A stretch of DNA of 64,000 bases from assembly GCA_031761405.1 (NCBI GenBank), contig JASEVX010000003.1:142422700-142486699 (forward strand), given 5' to 3'. Positions 30,201 to 45,200 of the stretch are shown here, piece by piece (position 1 is the first letter of the stretch; each line of letters starts with the position of its first letter). The notes beneath the pieces are model-generated. The model saw only the letters and a program-made list of their open reading frames with translations. It searched no databases and had not been told where the DNA came from. This DNA comes from Serripes groenlandicus (lineage: Eukaryota > Mollusca > Bivalvia > Cardiida > Cardiidae). The position numbers and the translations under genes were made by a program.

Positions 30201-33200
30201 ATAAATCCATCCCCTCGAAAAGCCTCGTACTATCGCACAGTTTTCTTTATGCTAATACATTATCTATATACACAGCATTTAGTTCACATTGTCGCATATT
30301 ATTATAAATATGTATTTTTCAGATCCTATGTGAAGAAGAGTATGATTTTGTGTGTGAAAGTTACCCAGAATGTGCACACAAATGTGATAAAGTGGTGGAA
30401 TGTATAGATGGCTCGGATGAACTATCTTGTTACAGTAAGTAGTCATATAAATTCACCACAGGAAAAAAGTCGCTAACACAGCAGCATATATAACTTTCTT
30501 GAAATCATTACTTTTATTATATACTTACACATTTTTCGGGCGCAAATACGTGCGGATGGTCATGCGCAGTTCAAACATGACCGATTGACATTCCGTATTT
30601 GACTAGGTTAAATACGAAACAAAGTATGGTAATGGTGCGTCAAAGAAAAAATTATCCGCATTGAAATATGCTTTGGTGTCATTCAGAATGAGGTAGTTTG
30701 GCGTGGTTCACACGCCAATCATTTATTATATTATATGTGTAAATTATGTTATTTCTTTATTAAGAATATAGAAATTTGCATTTTTTCCTTATTCTGTCTA
30801 AAATGTTTTACATGGTATATGATAAAAGGATAATTATGTTGCAGTAGCAATACAGGTTTTAGTATTGTGTACTCGAGATGTGGAAAAGTTGACATCTCTC
30901 TCAATCGTCGTCTCGCGAGAAATCAATTGTTCACGCCCCGAGTAGTACAATACTTAAACCTGTATCGATACTGGAATATCATGTTTCCTATATATTATGT
31001 AGTATTCATCTTTGGTTAAGTTTGACAAAAGTCACTGTGACCTGCGTCATTCGTCTTTCACCAATGGGCTGTTTAACAGTCTATGTGGAAAAGAAGCCAG
31101 TTGCTTGGAAAGTATGTTGTGTGGTGTACTGGTGTGGGAAAACCAGAGAACGCATGAGTAGGTGAACTGGTCGCCGTGATATGACTGAAAAATTGTTGAA
31201 AACGGCGTTAAACCCCAATCAATCAATCTTTGGTTAAACATGGCCAAAATGAAGATTGGTTAAACCAATAAGGTCGCCTTCTATGAACCTTTTTCAACAT
31301 TTAACAGCTCTTCAGCAGACGAGTTGGAAGTATCGTGGTTAATGGAGAATTGTTCATAATGAGTAAATATCTCCTTTTGTCACAATGCTTTCAAAGCTCA
31401 TCTGCTGAGTCAAAATGCGTCTGAAAGTGAAAATGGTTAATAAAGAATTCAATTATTAACCTGCTTCTTTGAATAACAAACACAAATATCCTAATTCTAC
31501 AGCACAGTATCACAGTCTGGTGCGTTTTTTTTAAATACATGTTCTAATATTCTATTGTGGTAGGCTGCTATATGTGTTTTATACAGAGTGCCTTATAATC
31601 TAACAACCAATGATAAGATCCGCAGTATCTTCTTGCAATTGGTTTGACACGATCCACAACATATTATAAATGTTTCATGAGCGATAATTGGACTTACGTG
31701 GCGCATTCTATACGTGTAAGCTAGTATCAAGTGTTAGTAGCTATTTAAAGACCTTTACGAACACATATAACGGATCATGTTTTGTTGGTATCTCTAATAT
31801 TTCGTACTTTATACTCACAGTCGCATTACATTTTAAATGTGTATTCACCTTGACGCGTTAAATAAATGTTTTGTCACATTTTACAGCAACAACAACTACT
31901 GTCGGAACCACACAATCAACAACACGAGGTTAGTATATGTTGACGTGATACCTTTAGTGTTACTTTTCTGCTACATCGACTTGACTTTTAATCCTATTCC
32001 ATATTATTTTATTTTTCTGCTGCATTGACTTGACTTTTAATCCTATTCCATATTTATTTCAATTAAAGTAGCGATATAACAAACATGTATTTACATTCTT
32101 TATTAATCTTTAATTAAATTTAGCTAACTAAGTGAAGTGTTTCAGAAATTCAAACAAAGAACTACATACTTATTATCAATTGAGCAAATTAGAGTAAGGA
32201 ACAAATGGAAAAAATTAGATTTTGTGGTATTTAAGAGAAGTCTTTCAAAAAATGAAAACATGCCGAACACACGGAAAATCTTAAAAACCATTCCACGTAA
32301 GACTCAGACAATTTTAGAACTATGTGATGTATAGTAATATGTAAGAATAAAATAGCTCTCCTGCTTACATTGTTATAAACTTACATTTAGGAACGTCAAC
32401 CCCATTCGTGTGTTCTGACTTAGAGTTCCAATGTGAAGACAACAGTTCTTGTATAGAAGTAAATCACCAGTGTGATCAGGTCTGTGATTGTAACGACTGT
32501 TCCGATGAGGATGGATGTTGTGAGTATTCTAGATAATACAAAGTCAATTCCTCTTTTTCCTGCATCCTTGTTACCAAAACTTAAGAATAGTCCCACCGTT
32601 ATTATCGAATGATTGCATCCATATGCTCGAGGTGGTGTGCTTAGATATTTTGCATTGAAATACACTATATTAATGTGGCAGTATCCCAAGAAGTAGAATA
32701 GTTCATATAAACCGTTGGATTTACATTAATTCAGTTACACCTAGGCGAAAGTGCATGTCAATATGAGCCCTTCCGTACCTAGTCTATACTAGACAAGGCA
32801 ATACGCATTGATTCAAAGGGCACTCCACCATGACCTATGCGAGCAGGGGTCGAATCCGGGACGCATTGTTTCTGTTAGGTAGACACATACATTTAGCTCT
32901 GAGTTAGGCATATATATACGTATATTCATCCATGAATTTCAAATCATAACATCCCATATAGATGCGCGTTGTAAACAGTGGGGTACAGGTAAGCCGTGCT
33001 CTATGAAAACCAACCTTATACATACGGGCCTTTTAAACCAGTGTAGTAAATTATAAACATACATTATCTGAATATTCACTGTTTGTTTAAATGTTTCTCG
33101 AATGCTTTTTTGACTTTTTAGCGATCAGTGCAGATTCAGATCAGAATGCATTGATAAGTATTGGGATCTAAATCTATACTCGTCGTAAATACCTTGTGAT

Positions 33201-36200
33201 TGTTATCCCTATATCGTCTCTCATATGGTTAATTTACTGTTGTTTCCCTTTTCAGTGACAACAGCCACTCCAGCATTTACAACACCTAGTGTTACAGGAG
33301 GTATGATATGAACATCGGCGGAGGAAAATATATCTTCAGACATCTGTGGATCATTTTGATTTAGATCAGTCTGTAATATGCTACAGCAAGATCAGTGTTT
33401 TAACTTCCTGTCTGGAGATACTTAAACGGTCTTATGACTCGATGGCGAACATATTAGAGTATGGTCTTAGTGTACACAATCACAGGCTAATCTGAAGCGA
33501 CACTGGTCGCATTTATCAGAAGCTCTTTTCTTTTTCAGTCGAGGTTCATATTTATAAGGAATCATTTTTGTATCGATATAAAATAATATTATGGATTTAA
33601 TGAACTTCCGTTAAATTATTTAGAAATTTTGTTGGAAGAATTTCTTTTTTTTGAATTTTATAAAACAAAATCCGAATAATAGTCATCTGCATAATTTCAT
33701 TGCAAATCCGTACTTTGAATTTATGAAAGGTAACAGTATCAAACATTTGATCCGTTAAATGCCACTCGTTAGTATGGCCTATGGTTTTCAGTATTGTCAT
33801 GTTTATGTGCAATATTTTCTTTAGGTAAAATAATGAATTGGGTAATGTATATCTATCCATATATATACCAACTCAAGTCCAATATGTTAATACATACAAA
33901 GTTAAAGTAAGATACTTATAATTAAGATTACTATTATTCAACGGGTAAGGCATATATAGTTTTACTGATTATGAAATTCTACCAACTCTATTTCAGTATG
34001 TGATTACAAAATCGTTAACTATGACAACTATAGTCTCAACGCAGCAGAATTATACAAATCTAGAACAGCTGGAATGGTGAACGCATCATCAATGCTGCAT
34101 TCAGACATAGTACCTGGCCTGGAGTTTATCACAGGCGATGATACCAAGAAGCGATTCGACTTTCAAATTAACTTAATGGATTACCGTTACACGCCGCTGT
34201 TTGTAGGAGCTTCCCTTGTTGTTGAACCAACGAATACATCGGTCAGCGTCGCATCCGTCCAACTAGAAATAATTGACGAAGAAGGCATTTCTATCGGAAC
34301 ACCTATAGTAAGTTGTAGAAAGGCAATAGCCCAGTCGGTAGCAATGTAGTTTTGTTTGTTTTGTTTGTTTTTATCGGGTGTTAACCCTGTTTACAGCAGT
34401 ATTTTAGTTACATGACAGTAGAACACTTATTCATGAACACTATGCGTTGATACACAAGGGGTGTATTCAGATTGTCTTCATGCATCGAGCAATTGTGCGT
34501 GCTCTAGCCGAATCAACCAATCAGATAACAACTTTCTAATGAGCAGTCGCCTGAGTGATTTGTGTGTTAGGACAATCTGATCGCTGATATTGATTAAGGG
34601 ATGCAGAGATCGACTCCCGACTTGGCCCACTTTCTTTCCGATGACTGAAAAAAGTCATTGTTACTACCGGCAGTAGTCTATCATCAATGCACTAACATGT
34701 ATAAGTTTAAACGTAGTCAGTTGCGCTAGGTAGAAATTGTGTGAGAAACCAGTATGAGAAATCATGAACGATATGGCTAGGCGAACTGACTACCAAAAAT
34801 TACTGTAGTACAGTTGAAAATGACATTAATCGCTATCAATAGATCAGTCTAAAGTTAGTATATCCACACTATCGTTAAATATATAAAAATAGATCTAGCC
34901 TATAACAAGTCTAAATGCCGTATAGGGATTCGTTATCATAAGCGAGGGGAGTGGCGGAAGGATGGTGTATCTCAGAGGTCACATGCTATATTTATCATGA
35001 CCTTCTTCAGATTGAAAGTTCATACTCAATACTAAATACACTAAAACATTTTCCATGTTTTTCTTTTACATTTGTCATATAATGAATTATCTTAAAAACT
35101 AGTTTTCATAATGGTGCCACTAATCTTAGTTATACTGACGTAATTGTGACTTAAGTAGATACATAATGAAATGTGTTAAAAATAAATACAAAGATACATT
35201 GCTTTCGCAGATCTTAGAGCATAATACTGAAGTTACAAACGGTTTTATTGTTCCTGAGTACACGGAGCCAAAACCTGTGATAGAGTTCAAATTGATTGTC
35301 AGACTATCAGCTCCATCATCTATTAAAGTCAGTCACGCGGAATGTGAACTTTGTTTTGAGCCTGTAGGTAAGTAAGATTACATCAATTCGGTTTTATTCT
35401 CCTTCTTTACTTTTGCACTGGTGGAATTCAAGAATGTTGACATATCATTTATCATAAGAAAAGGGATTGAATATTAATCCTTATCCCGCTATTCGGGATT
35501 TTAGACATCATGTGCGTATTATGTAAAGAGCGACTAATCCAAAGTTGCTAACAGTGTATTTATAAATTGTAAAATTACTCCATTTATTGTAACGTACTTA
35601 TTTATTTCAATGGCAATGATATAGGATACAGAATTTCCATAAGTACTGTTTTGTTTTATTTTTTCTGTACCTAATTTGCAGCTTTTGAACAGGGACAACA
35701 CTAATAATTATTCTTCTACTTATATTTGGAATTATTGTATCTCAAATATTATTTGAGAAATTTAATTTTCGTTTGAAATATGTACATATACGTATGGACA
35801 GGATTAAGGACAATATATTAAGATAGGTGATGAAATACGAGTAAGTGTGTATATACCAATATATTTCTTCAACAGTTTCTAGTACTACACCTATATCAAC
35901 CTCAACACCGTTTAGTACTGTAACGCAGGAAGAAGAATCCCCCACACCATTTGTTAGCACACGTAAGAACCGATACATTTGTATAGCTATTGTCTTGTTT
36001 GTTACCAAAATTGTATACATTTATCCTTGGCGGGTGGTTCATGTATACTCAATGGTTTTTTTAGTCCTTGTCAGGGCTTTAATAGCGCACCAAGGTTTAG
36101 TTTTGATGTCAGTCAATGTTGACGCATTTGCTTTTTAAGTAAATAGCATCCAGAATTTGAGCAGGTCTATTCCATGTACGTAGATAGTCTTCTTTAACAA

Positions 36201-39200
36201 TACTTACACGACACAACGGGCTTCAATAAACTGGTTCCGCGTTGTATAATTTATGAATAATAAAAGGGCATCTTAAAGAACATATTATAGGTGGATAAAA
36301 CTTGTTCAGTTTTCGTTTATCAGGAGTGCTCAACGTTGATAATATCCCGCGATTTGTCAATCATCGTTTATAACATCTGCGCGTGTGCCACTAACCCCTC
36401 GTCTGTTATATTGGGAAATCTCACGGGCTCATATGTGCGATATATTGAGGTAACCGATGTAGATGTTCAATGATAAATGTACTATCCAATGTGGTACTTC
36501 GTTGTGGTTAAGGCGTAATTAAACGATTAAACTCGAGTTATAAGTTTCCTCTATGATTTGCGATTCATCTCCCATGTCACCCACCTCCGTCTGGCGTCCC
36601 TCTCGGACACAACCAGCCCGAACCAGACTTCAAATCTCTCTCTCCCTTATCTTTCTAGCTTCCTTACTTTTATCATACAGACAGGGTTACCTTGGTTACA
36701 TTGTGATATAATTGCTCAGGTATACAGATGCCGTCCGTGGCAGAACGTGGGGATACATTTTGTTACTCTTATCGTCAAGTTGGCACGAAAAGTTCAATTA
36801 TTTTATTTTTGTTTAACCAAAGTAATAAGATATACATCATCAAGGGATACTTAACTCTTGATAACCTCAAAAGTTCTAGTTATTGATATATACCTGTTGT
36901 GTCAAATCTGTGTTAGAAATCACTTCATAAAAGCAGCCAACGTGTATGAAACAAACATTTGAGACTTCAATTATTTCCTCCATTGTAATAAACAGCCATC
37001 TGTCTTAAGCTGTAATTTTGTTACTCTCCTTGTGTGGCTAGCAAAGACAAGTTTTATGGTATCCGAAGTGTATTATTTTTTCCTCAAACGATTTAGTTAT
37101 TGCAGTGGCATATCTAAGGAGGCAGTAAACTTATCATTGTGTCACAACTTCTCTCATATTTCTCAATGGAACCATGTGTTTAGGAACTCCATTATTAGAC
37201 GATTATGTTTAGTACCAACTACATGGGGTTTGGGTGTCAATTAAGACTATAAGCAGTTAGAAAAGGCCCGTTATCATGAGTTGTTTTAATTTACTATTTC
37301 CATCCAGTCCAAATTTGACTCATCTTTAGCAGACGTTTTTTTGAGTAGCTTTTTTGTCACAATGTTTTCAATCTATTTAAATGATTAAATTTTCAATTTT
37401 AGAATGTTTTAAATCCGATTGATGCAGATTTATTGTAAGCGGAAAATGTTTACACAATTGAATATATTCTATTTTCAAGCGTGTGAAATAAGTATGATAG
37501 CTGAAGATGAGAACAGTAACCTGATCGACATCGTGTACATAAATGAGGCAAAGGAAGAAGTTCCAGCAGACGAGATATTGGGCGTTGTTGGTCGACCAGA
37601 CGACACATTATACACACCAGAGGATCTAAGTGACGTTTATGTAGTCAAGGTCATTTACGATCTGATTGGCGAAGAAGCGCTTACCAAAGAACTGTCTCTC
37701 AAAGTCGAATCAGATGGAGATGTCGTCTCAGTGAAGGTCACATTTATTGATGAGAACGGTGTGCCTGTGCAAGAAACGGTATTAATTTGAGCTTTAATTT
37801 ACTGTGTGCAATAAAGTTAAAAAACACATGTTGCACGATTATTAAAGTAAAAAAATGAGCTGATTATTAGATATTATCTGTATATTCCGAATAGAGACAC
37901 AATTTTATGATTTTCAAAACATCTATAGATCTATATGTTCCAAAGTATTGTTTGCTATACCGTGATATATTTTTAGTATGCTTTGAATAAAGCCTCAATA
38001 AAAAAAAATGGAATTCCGGTGATTGAAGGATACAGGATACGAATTTTAAAAATCATCTTTAGAAGTTCCAATTTCTTATTTATTATACGGTTTGCTTTTC
38101 TTTTTTTTAGCTTGACTTTTAATACACCATTGCTTTTACCCTTTCTAACATATAACATATTTGCAGCAGATAATTTAAAAAACATCAAGGCAAAAGTTAG
38201 AAAAAATAAAGCAGTAAATTATAAAATCTACCTAAGAGTATTTGGTACATATTCCAGTTTACAATCTTTATTGCGAATGTACAGGCTGATCTGGATTAAC
38301 TCGGTCGCCAATGACATAAGGTTTTCGTATATCACTGCTCGATAATTATACCCCCAGATACGTAGTATATGGGGGCTATATAGGAGTCACGCTTGTCGGT
38401 TTGTCGGTTTGTTGGTCGGTCGGTCCGTTGGTCTGGACATTTCTTGTGAACACTATTTCTCAGCAACCCTTGGTCAGAATTCAATATAACTTCACAAGAA
38501 TGATTGATACCAAGCCTAGTTGTGCATAAATGAGTTATGGCCCCTTGAATTTCTCATACATAGTTGGTCTGTAGCCATTTCTTGTGAACACTATTTCTCA
38601 GAATTCAATATAACTTCACAAGAATGTTTGATACCAAGCCTAGTTGTGCATATTGTCGGCGTGTTGCACTGGAATTATTTTTAAATGAGTTATGGACCCT
38701 TGAATTTCTCATACATAGTTGGTCTGTAGCCATTTCTTGTGAACACTATTTCTCAGGAACCCTTGGTTCAGAATTCAATATAACTTCACAAGAATGATTG
38801 ATACCAAGCCTAGTTGTGCATATTGTCGGCGTGTTGCACTGGAATTATTTTTAAATGAGTTATGGCCCCTTGAATTTCTCATACATATGTATATTGCCAG
38901 CTTGGGGTATTCATCCCCTTCAGTGATATTTCTAGTTTAATTTAATTTTATTGATCATTATAAACAATTTCTTTATTTTGCTATCATATTATCAAAAGTC
39001 GTCTACAGCAGAAGTGTCCTAAAGCGTTATCATATAGGAAAGGCGTGTTTAAACGTTATAGCTACAGCTGGATAATATCATTGTTTGCCTTTTAACAATA
39101 GCCCCTTATTGAAGATGAATCTGAGGAATATGTTCTCCCGAATGACCAGACTGCAGTAGCCGATGGGTTTATTCTAGAGGTGGAACTTATGGAACCAGCT

Positions 39201-42200
39201 AGCGTTACATTGAGTGATCTCATTATTGAAGTGTGTGGAGAACCAGGTAAGAGCTGGAGTCTTGAATACGAGTCATTGCTTTGTTCCACTATAAAGTTGT
39301 GTTTTATGTTTACAATACTTATATTATGGCGGACAGTTCCACGAGTTTCTTGGCGTTATTGTACCAGTGCTCCATACAGCGATATTCCAAGACAAACCTT
39401 GAATACATATTAGTAAATGTATGCCGCTTATAGTATGTGTACATATTATCATTACTGCACAAAAAAAGCCTGTTTGACTTGTTTGACATATATGAAGCAC
39501 TGATCGTTAATACAGAAGTAACCACTAGATTTAAAGTGACACCATTCTTCCCAGGCACTTCATCCTGCATTGATTGAAGGCGAATGAAGCTGATCGCAAT
39601 GCCTGATGTCTATGGAATGGAGATCATTGACTCTTTAATTTTCGTTTTAATTTCTGAACATATTTAATTAAACACTTTGAAATGACGATACATGTATATT
39701 ATGTACTTGAACAAGTATTCGATAGAATAACATATATTTTCTTATAGGAATACTCTTTTGTCTATTTGTTTATCTGATTTATTTTACTTTTCAGTTCGGA
39801 CTACGTCAACCTCACCCACTCCATCTTCATCTACAAGTAAATATTGAAAATGTTCACTTTCAATATTATGAATTATTGTCACTGTATATAATATTTGAAC
39901 AGTTAGATGATATTCCTATTTTATTTTGTATTGATTCTCGTAAAATAATTACGTATGGTTATTTGTACATTAATGTTTAAAATATACTGAAGAACGTTTT
40001 TGCCTGAAAGTCATAAACTATACTGTATTGTTATGTCACAAGCGTCATGTCCATTGCTTTCAACACATTATTAAGCATTTGTATAGTAGCTTTGTAAACT
40101 ATCGATAATTAGCGAAATATGTAGACCAAGTTTGACTGCATGAACATGCAGGCCGATCTTCGACTACATTGTGTGCAAATGTTATTTAAAGTCGTTCATG
40201 ACTTCATAGTGCTTAACGTCACATTAAGCGGGGTAAGGGTTAAACGCTCGAATTTAACCAATGCACGGACATTTCTTGTCATTAAATATGAATTGATTTT
40301 ATAATAATGGTCTTAATTGAAAAAAGTACAAGTTGGCTTTTGTGAATATTGTATAGCCATATCAGACTGTGCAGCCATTGGCTTCCAACAAGATCTTCAC
40401 TATTAATTACATAAGTCTGTTTAAGGTGCTTCTGTCATCTTTAGTAGATTCTAATAAATAATATATCATAATATAGCATACATTGCATGACCTTGCAATC
40501 AGTCTGCAGATCCGAAGTGTCTAACATGGTTAAAGTCATATCTAATTGTTCACCCTTTAAAAGAGCATATTTTGTTTTAGCTGAAGCTTGTGAGCATGTT
40601 GTAATCGACGTGAACGATAATTCCGACAACATTGTACTGACGTATACATCCCCCGATGGAACAGCTGTCGATGCCAGCGATGCCCTCGGCGAAACAGATG
40701 CTATTGATGTTACTCCATTTGTTGTAACAGGTCTTTGAATTTTATTTTATCATTTTCTTTGATAAACGTCACGGACTCTATGCCGATGTTAAGAAATAAC
40801 CGTGCTTGTGTCGCTTTGCTTTTGCTGAATGCATTAAGCACACAATATAAATGAATGCTGACTAAACGATATTTAATAAATCTTTACGAACACAAAAGTT
40901 TCGTTTTACCGCACAAACCACTGGATATCGATGCCAGTAAACAGATTTAAGAGTTAACGTCCCTGTTGTTTACAGTTATATCGTTGTACTGTTTCAATGT
41001 TACAGTCATTACACTCCAGGTATAGCAATCAAAAGACGTTTGCGATTAGCGTAGATTCAGATTAGCATGTACATATCTGTAATCCTATTTGAATCTATAC
41101 TTTTCACCTATAAGCTCAAGGAAAGATTAAAAAAGTATCTTACAAACAGTACTATTTGCATCAATTATAGATGCGCAATTGTCACAAATTACCTAAAGCT
41201 TTGTTTTACTTGAGCACGTTTCTAGAACCGAAATCTCTCTCTATAGTTAACTTTGGTGGCAATAATGATACTACTTGTAATGAATTACTTCCCCTTTGAT
41301 AAAATGAGATATACTCCAAAGATGAGTGAAATAAAGATAGAAACATATGGTTTATTTTAACAAAATGTTTATTCTATATTGCAGAAATGGCTTAGAATTT
41401 CGTGTGAACCTGTTGAAGCATAGTCTAGTTATTTTCTAGTCATATTTCAATATGTTTCTAAAGGCAATCACACCAGTGATTTTTATTAGGTTTCTTCTAG
41501 AGATAATTATTTCTCCAGAGAAGATTCAACACATCATCATATTTGCTATTGTCTTATGGTCTACTGTTTGTACTCGTGCGCCGCTTCAGGCGTTTCAACC
41601 ACATGGAAAAGGCAACAAGTGTAGATCTGGACATCTGGAATGTGTCGTCCCGGATCAGTCTGCGCGGACTGCGCAGGCTGATCTGGATTGATACATTACG
41701 CAGAGGTCATAGTGTTGGTGTTATCGCGGGACGGCTCATATGTGCAAATCTAGCGTTGTAAACAATTGTCAAAAACGCTGTGAAATTGATTTTCGTAGAT
41801 CAGGGCTCATGTATATATATAATTAGTCTTCTTGTTACTATGTTTTAGATGTGTTGAGCAGTGTAAGCATAAGCGGTGAGTTTATTGATGTTTCCGAGCC
41901 AGCCACACTTGTCAATCTCACAGTTAGCCTAGCACCGGAGGACAGTGATGTTGCAGTGATGTTTGTGGAGGTTGACCTATTTGATGAAGAAGATAGGAAA
42001 ATTGGAATAATGGTATATATATTTATTGAGATTATTATTAAGATTATTTTACGATCTTTGAATGAGAAGAGCCATTGATTGACGTTTCAATGGATTATTA
42101 ACGAATTCACTCTCTCATTAAAGATGCTCAATATTATTTCGATGAATATTGTTGCAAAACTAGTATACACATCTTACAAGGTTAACATACAACAATTTTA

Positions 42201-45200
42201 CCCGACCATTGTTTTTGTCACATTATCCGGCTCAAAACTGTTGGTAATGAGATGTTCTCCTTGGGATTAACAATTGTTTCTATGTTGCCGGTCTTGACAG
42301 GGTAAATAGAAGGGGCCACTGTTTCTTCGTGTGCCTGACCTTTGGTCTGTGTCTGAGTGTGTCTTTCACGCTGTGAGCTTTTGACGGCCGAAAAACAATC
42401 CAAAAACTAATTCCCAAATAAGTATGTATTTGTTTATAAAGTATATTCAAATGAATTATCTTGCAAAATAAAATGACAACTCCAACTGTTCCAACACTTG
42501 ATGTGAGCTACCTACAGAAACTATGCACTTTTCTGTAAAAGACAGTATTGTCTTTTCATTGCCGAAAAGGAGCATGAGGGGAGCACAGGGTAGACAGCAC
42601 ATGATAAATAAAAGCTACACAATTAATTTATTCCTACAGTGACTTCGACAGTTCCGGGTCAGTAACCAAATTAACGAATCTTGACTCTTTGAAAGGAAAG
42701 TTGAGAGAAACCAAACTACATTAAATGTTCAACAAAAACTTCCCCCCCCCATCATGATATATTCAACAATTATATAAATTTGTTAAAATGTTTGATTAGA
42801 ATCTGCAATTACAAGATGTAAATTTGACAGTTTTCAGGTCGAACTTGTCATTTCCGGGTCACGTGACAAATGTTTATTTGTGTTATCTCAAACAATGTTA
42901 TATTCAACAAAACAGCTGTTTTTTAATAACAATATATTTATTTCACATGTTGCATTTCAACCAACTAATAAGTCATATTTGACAAAAAAATGTAAATTTT
43001 AATATACACATATTTAACATTGATTTATCACCATAAGCATAACATTATTATTAAAAAAAAGTTACCAAAAGGGTTTTACTAATAAATTGATAATTTTTAG
43101 GAATTCCCTCTGGCTGACCCGAAAGTGTCGTATGTGAACTAGGTCAACTTATCTGCTAGTTTGGCATAAACAACTGTGATAAGTCAATCAATATTATAAA
43201 TCTTATTCAGTGGTAAATAACCAATAAATGTATGTGCAATACATACCTGTAATATATATATAGGTGCTACCTATTTACGAAACAAATAAAAAAAGATTTA
43301 TAAGTAATTGACTAGACAATAATAATGTTAATGTTATGTTTCTTGCATTATCAAAACATATTTGGAATTCGTATTGCTGTCGTCTATTATTACGAACAGA
43401 AAATAATAAAGTAAAGACTTTCAGAAAATCAAGGAATACATTTATAATGAACGAGGTTAAAACATGAGGGCCAAGATGATCCTTAATCGATCAGCCCTTT
43501 TCTGATGCCACCTGGCGACTGCCGTTTTCAAACAGTCAATATGACTGGAACAAATTATGTAAGCGGTCACATTTCTGCTAAACCCTTTCCCTATTAGAGA
43601 CGGTTTCTGAGGCCTTTGCAACAGACGATTTAGGAAAAGATTGTCGCCAATAGAACAATTGCTCCTTATGAGAAAGTTTTCCTTTTGTCACAATGTTTGA
43701 CCAATAATTATACTTTAATAACTACCTTTTATTTTGAACTATTCGTACAAATGAAAATTCCCACATAACACAGCACTTTAATGATCTTAAATATCGATTT
43801 TATAAAAAATGATTAAAAAGACGACAAAATATCGATTTTAAAACAAAAAACAAAAAGACGACAATAATGTTCAATCCGTGTTTTTCGTCTCATTTTATAC
43901 ATACCCAAAATGGCGGCTCCATGCATTTGGCCAGTTTCATTTCAGAAAGCTTCATGGGTTATTGAAAAAAAAAAAAAAATATCTCGCACCTGTTACCTAT
44001 GAACAAAAAAACAGATTTATCTTTTTTTTTCGTTTTACTAAATGTATGGCTACAATCAGCAACTTTATCTGTAACAGGTAAACACAAATATTGAGATTTT
44101 GCTTTCGCGGGAATCGATGCAGTCAAGCGTTTCGTAATTACGACATCCGTTCTTGAAATGACAACGTCCGAAATCGAAATGAAACTAGCCAAGCTAATGC
44201 GAAATATGACTTGATAATCAAATTGTCAACAAATTGTCAAAATACTGTATCATTCTCGAATACTAAACATTTTATTCTAAATGTGATCCGGATTTGTCGA
44301 TGACCCGGAACTGTCGAGTTCACTGTACTTTAAAAAGGCATAATTATTATGTTCCCAAATTACAGACCATGACCAATAACGGAGAAAACATATTTTCGGT
44401 TTTGAGTGCCATACCACCACAAGAAGATGTCCATTCATTTACTATTATGACAGTATTATCAGGAAGCAGCGGTCTGGAAATAAGTGGATTAGTCATTGAA
44501 GCTTGCATCCATCCTGAAGGTATTTTCTTCAATTTTACACTTTTAAAATATTTAACTTGAAACAATCACTTAAGAGAAAATGATCTTCTAGTGACAGCTG
44601 CCACATTGCCTTCCAAAGTGTATGTTAAATTGAATCCTTGTGGCTTAATATGCACATTATATGCTACTAGTACGTTCATCTCTGTTCTTATTGTTACTTT
44701 ATTACGTAACATTATTATTGCATATTGTTATTACAAATATATTTAACCCTTTCCAACATAGAAACCCTTTCTGACGCAACTGCAGCATACACTAATTGAA
44801 AGCAATGTGATAAGGCAGAAATTTCTTGGTCAGGGAACATCTTTATCTAGAACAGGGTATGGCAGCTGTTCGATCTCACGTTCAGCGTCGAGTCAGGGTA
44901 CATCTGTATCTAGCAAAGCGTTAGCAAGCAGTTCGTTCTCACCGTCATCATCTAGTCAGGGAACATCTTTATCTAGAACAGGGTATGGCAGCTGTTCGAT
45001 CTCACGTTCAGCGTCGAGTCAGGGTATATCTAGCAAAGAGTTAGCAAGCAGTTCGTTCTCACCTTCATCATCTAGTAAGGGTACATCTGACGCAACTGCA
45101 GCAGACGAGTATTGTAAACAATGTGAAAAAAGGAGAAATTGCTCAAATTAGCAATTTATCAAAATGTTTATAACTCTATTCAATAATTAGGCGATGCTTT

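Larger units (their letters stand above)
42637..44325. mobile_element. Non-autonomous pogo/Tigger-like DNA transposon, 1,689 bp
   Basis: The ends are inverted repeats of about 25 bp: CAGTGACTTCGACAGTTCCG on the left, and the complement of CGGAACTGTCGAGTTCACTG on the right, with GGGTCA continuing inward. Both ends are flanked by TA, a target duplication typical of Tc1/mariner/pogo elements. CAGTG termini are typical of pogo/Tigger. No transposase frame is present. The element is inserted in the intron before the last exon of module 9 and contains another TIR pair and a MITE. Confidence 0.8.

Noticed and set aside
42013..44365. A transposase gene inside the pogo-like element
   Set aside because: No open frame of useful length or DDE-like content was found between the TIRs, so the element is non-autonomous.
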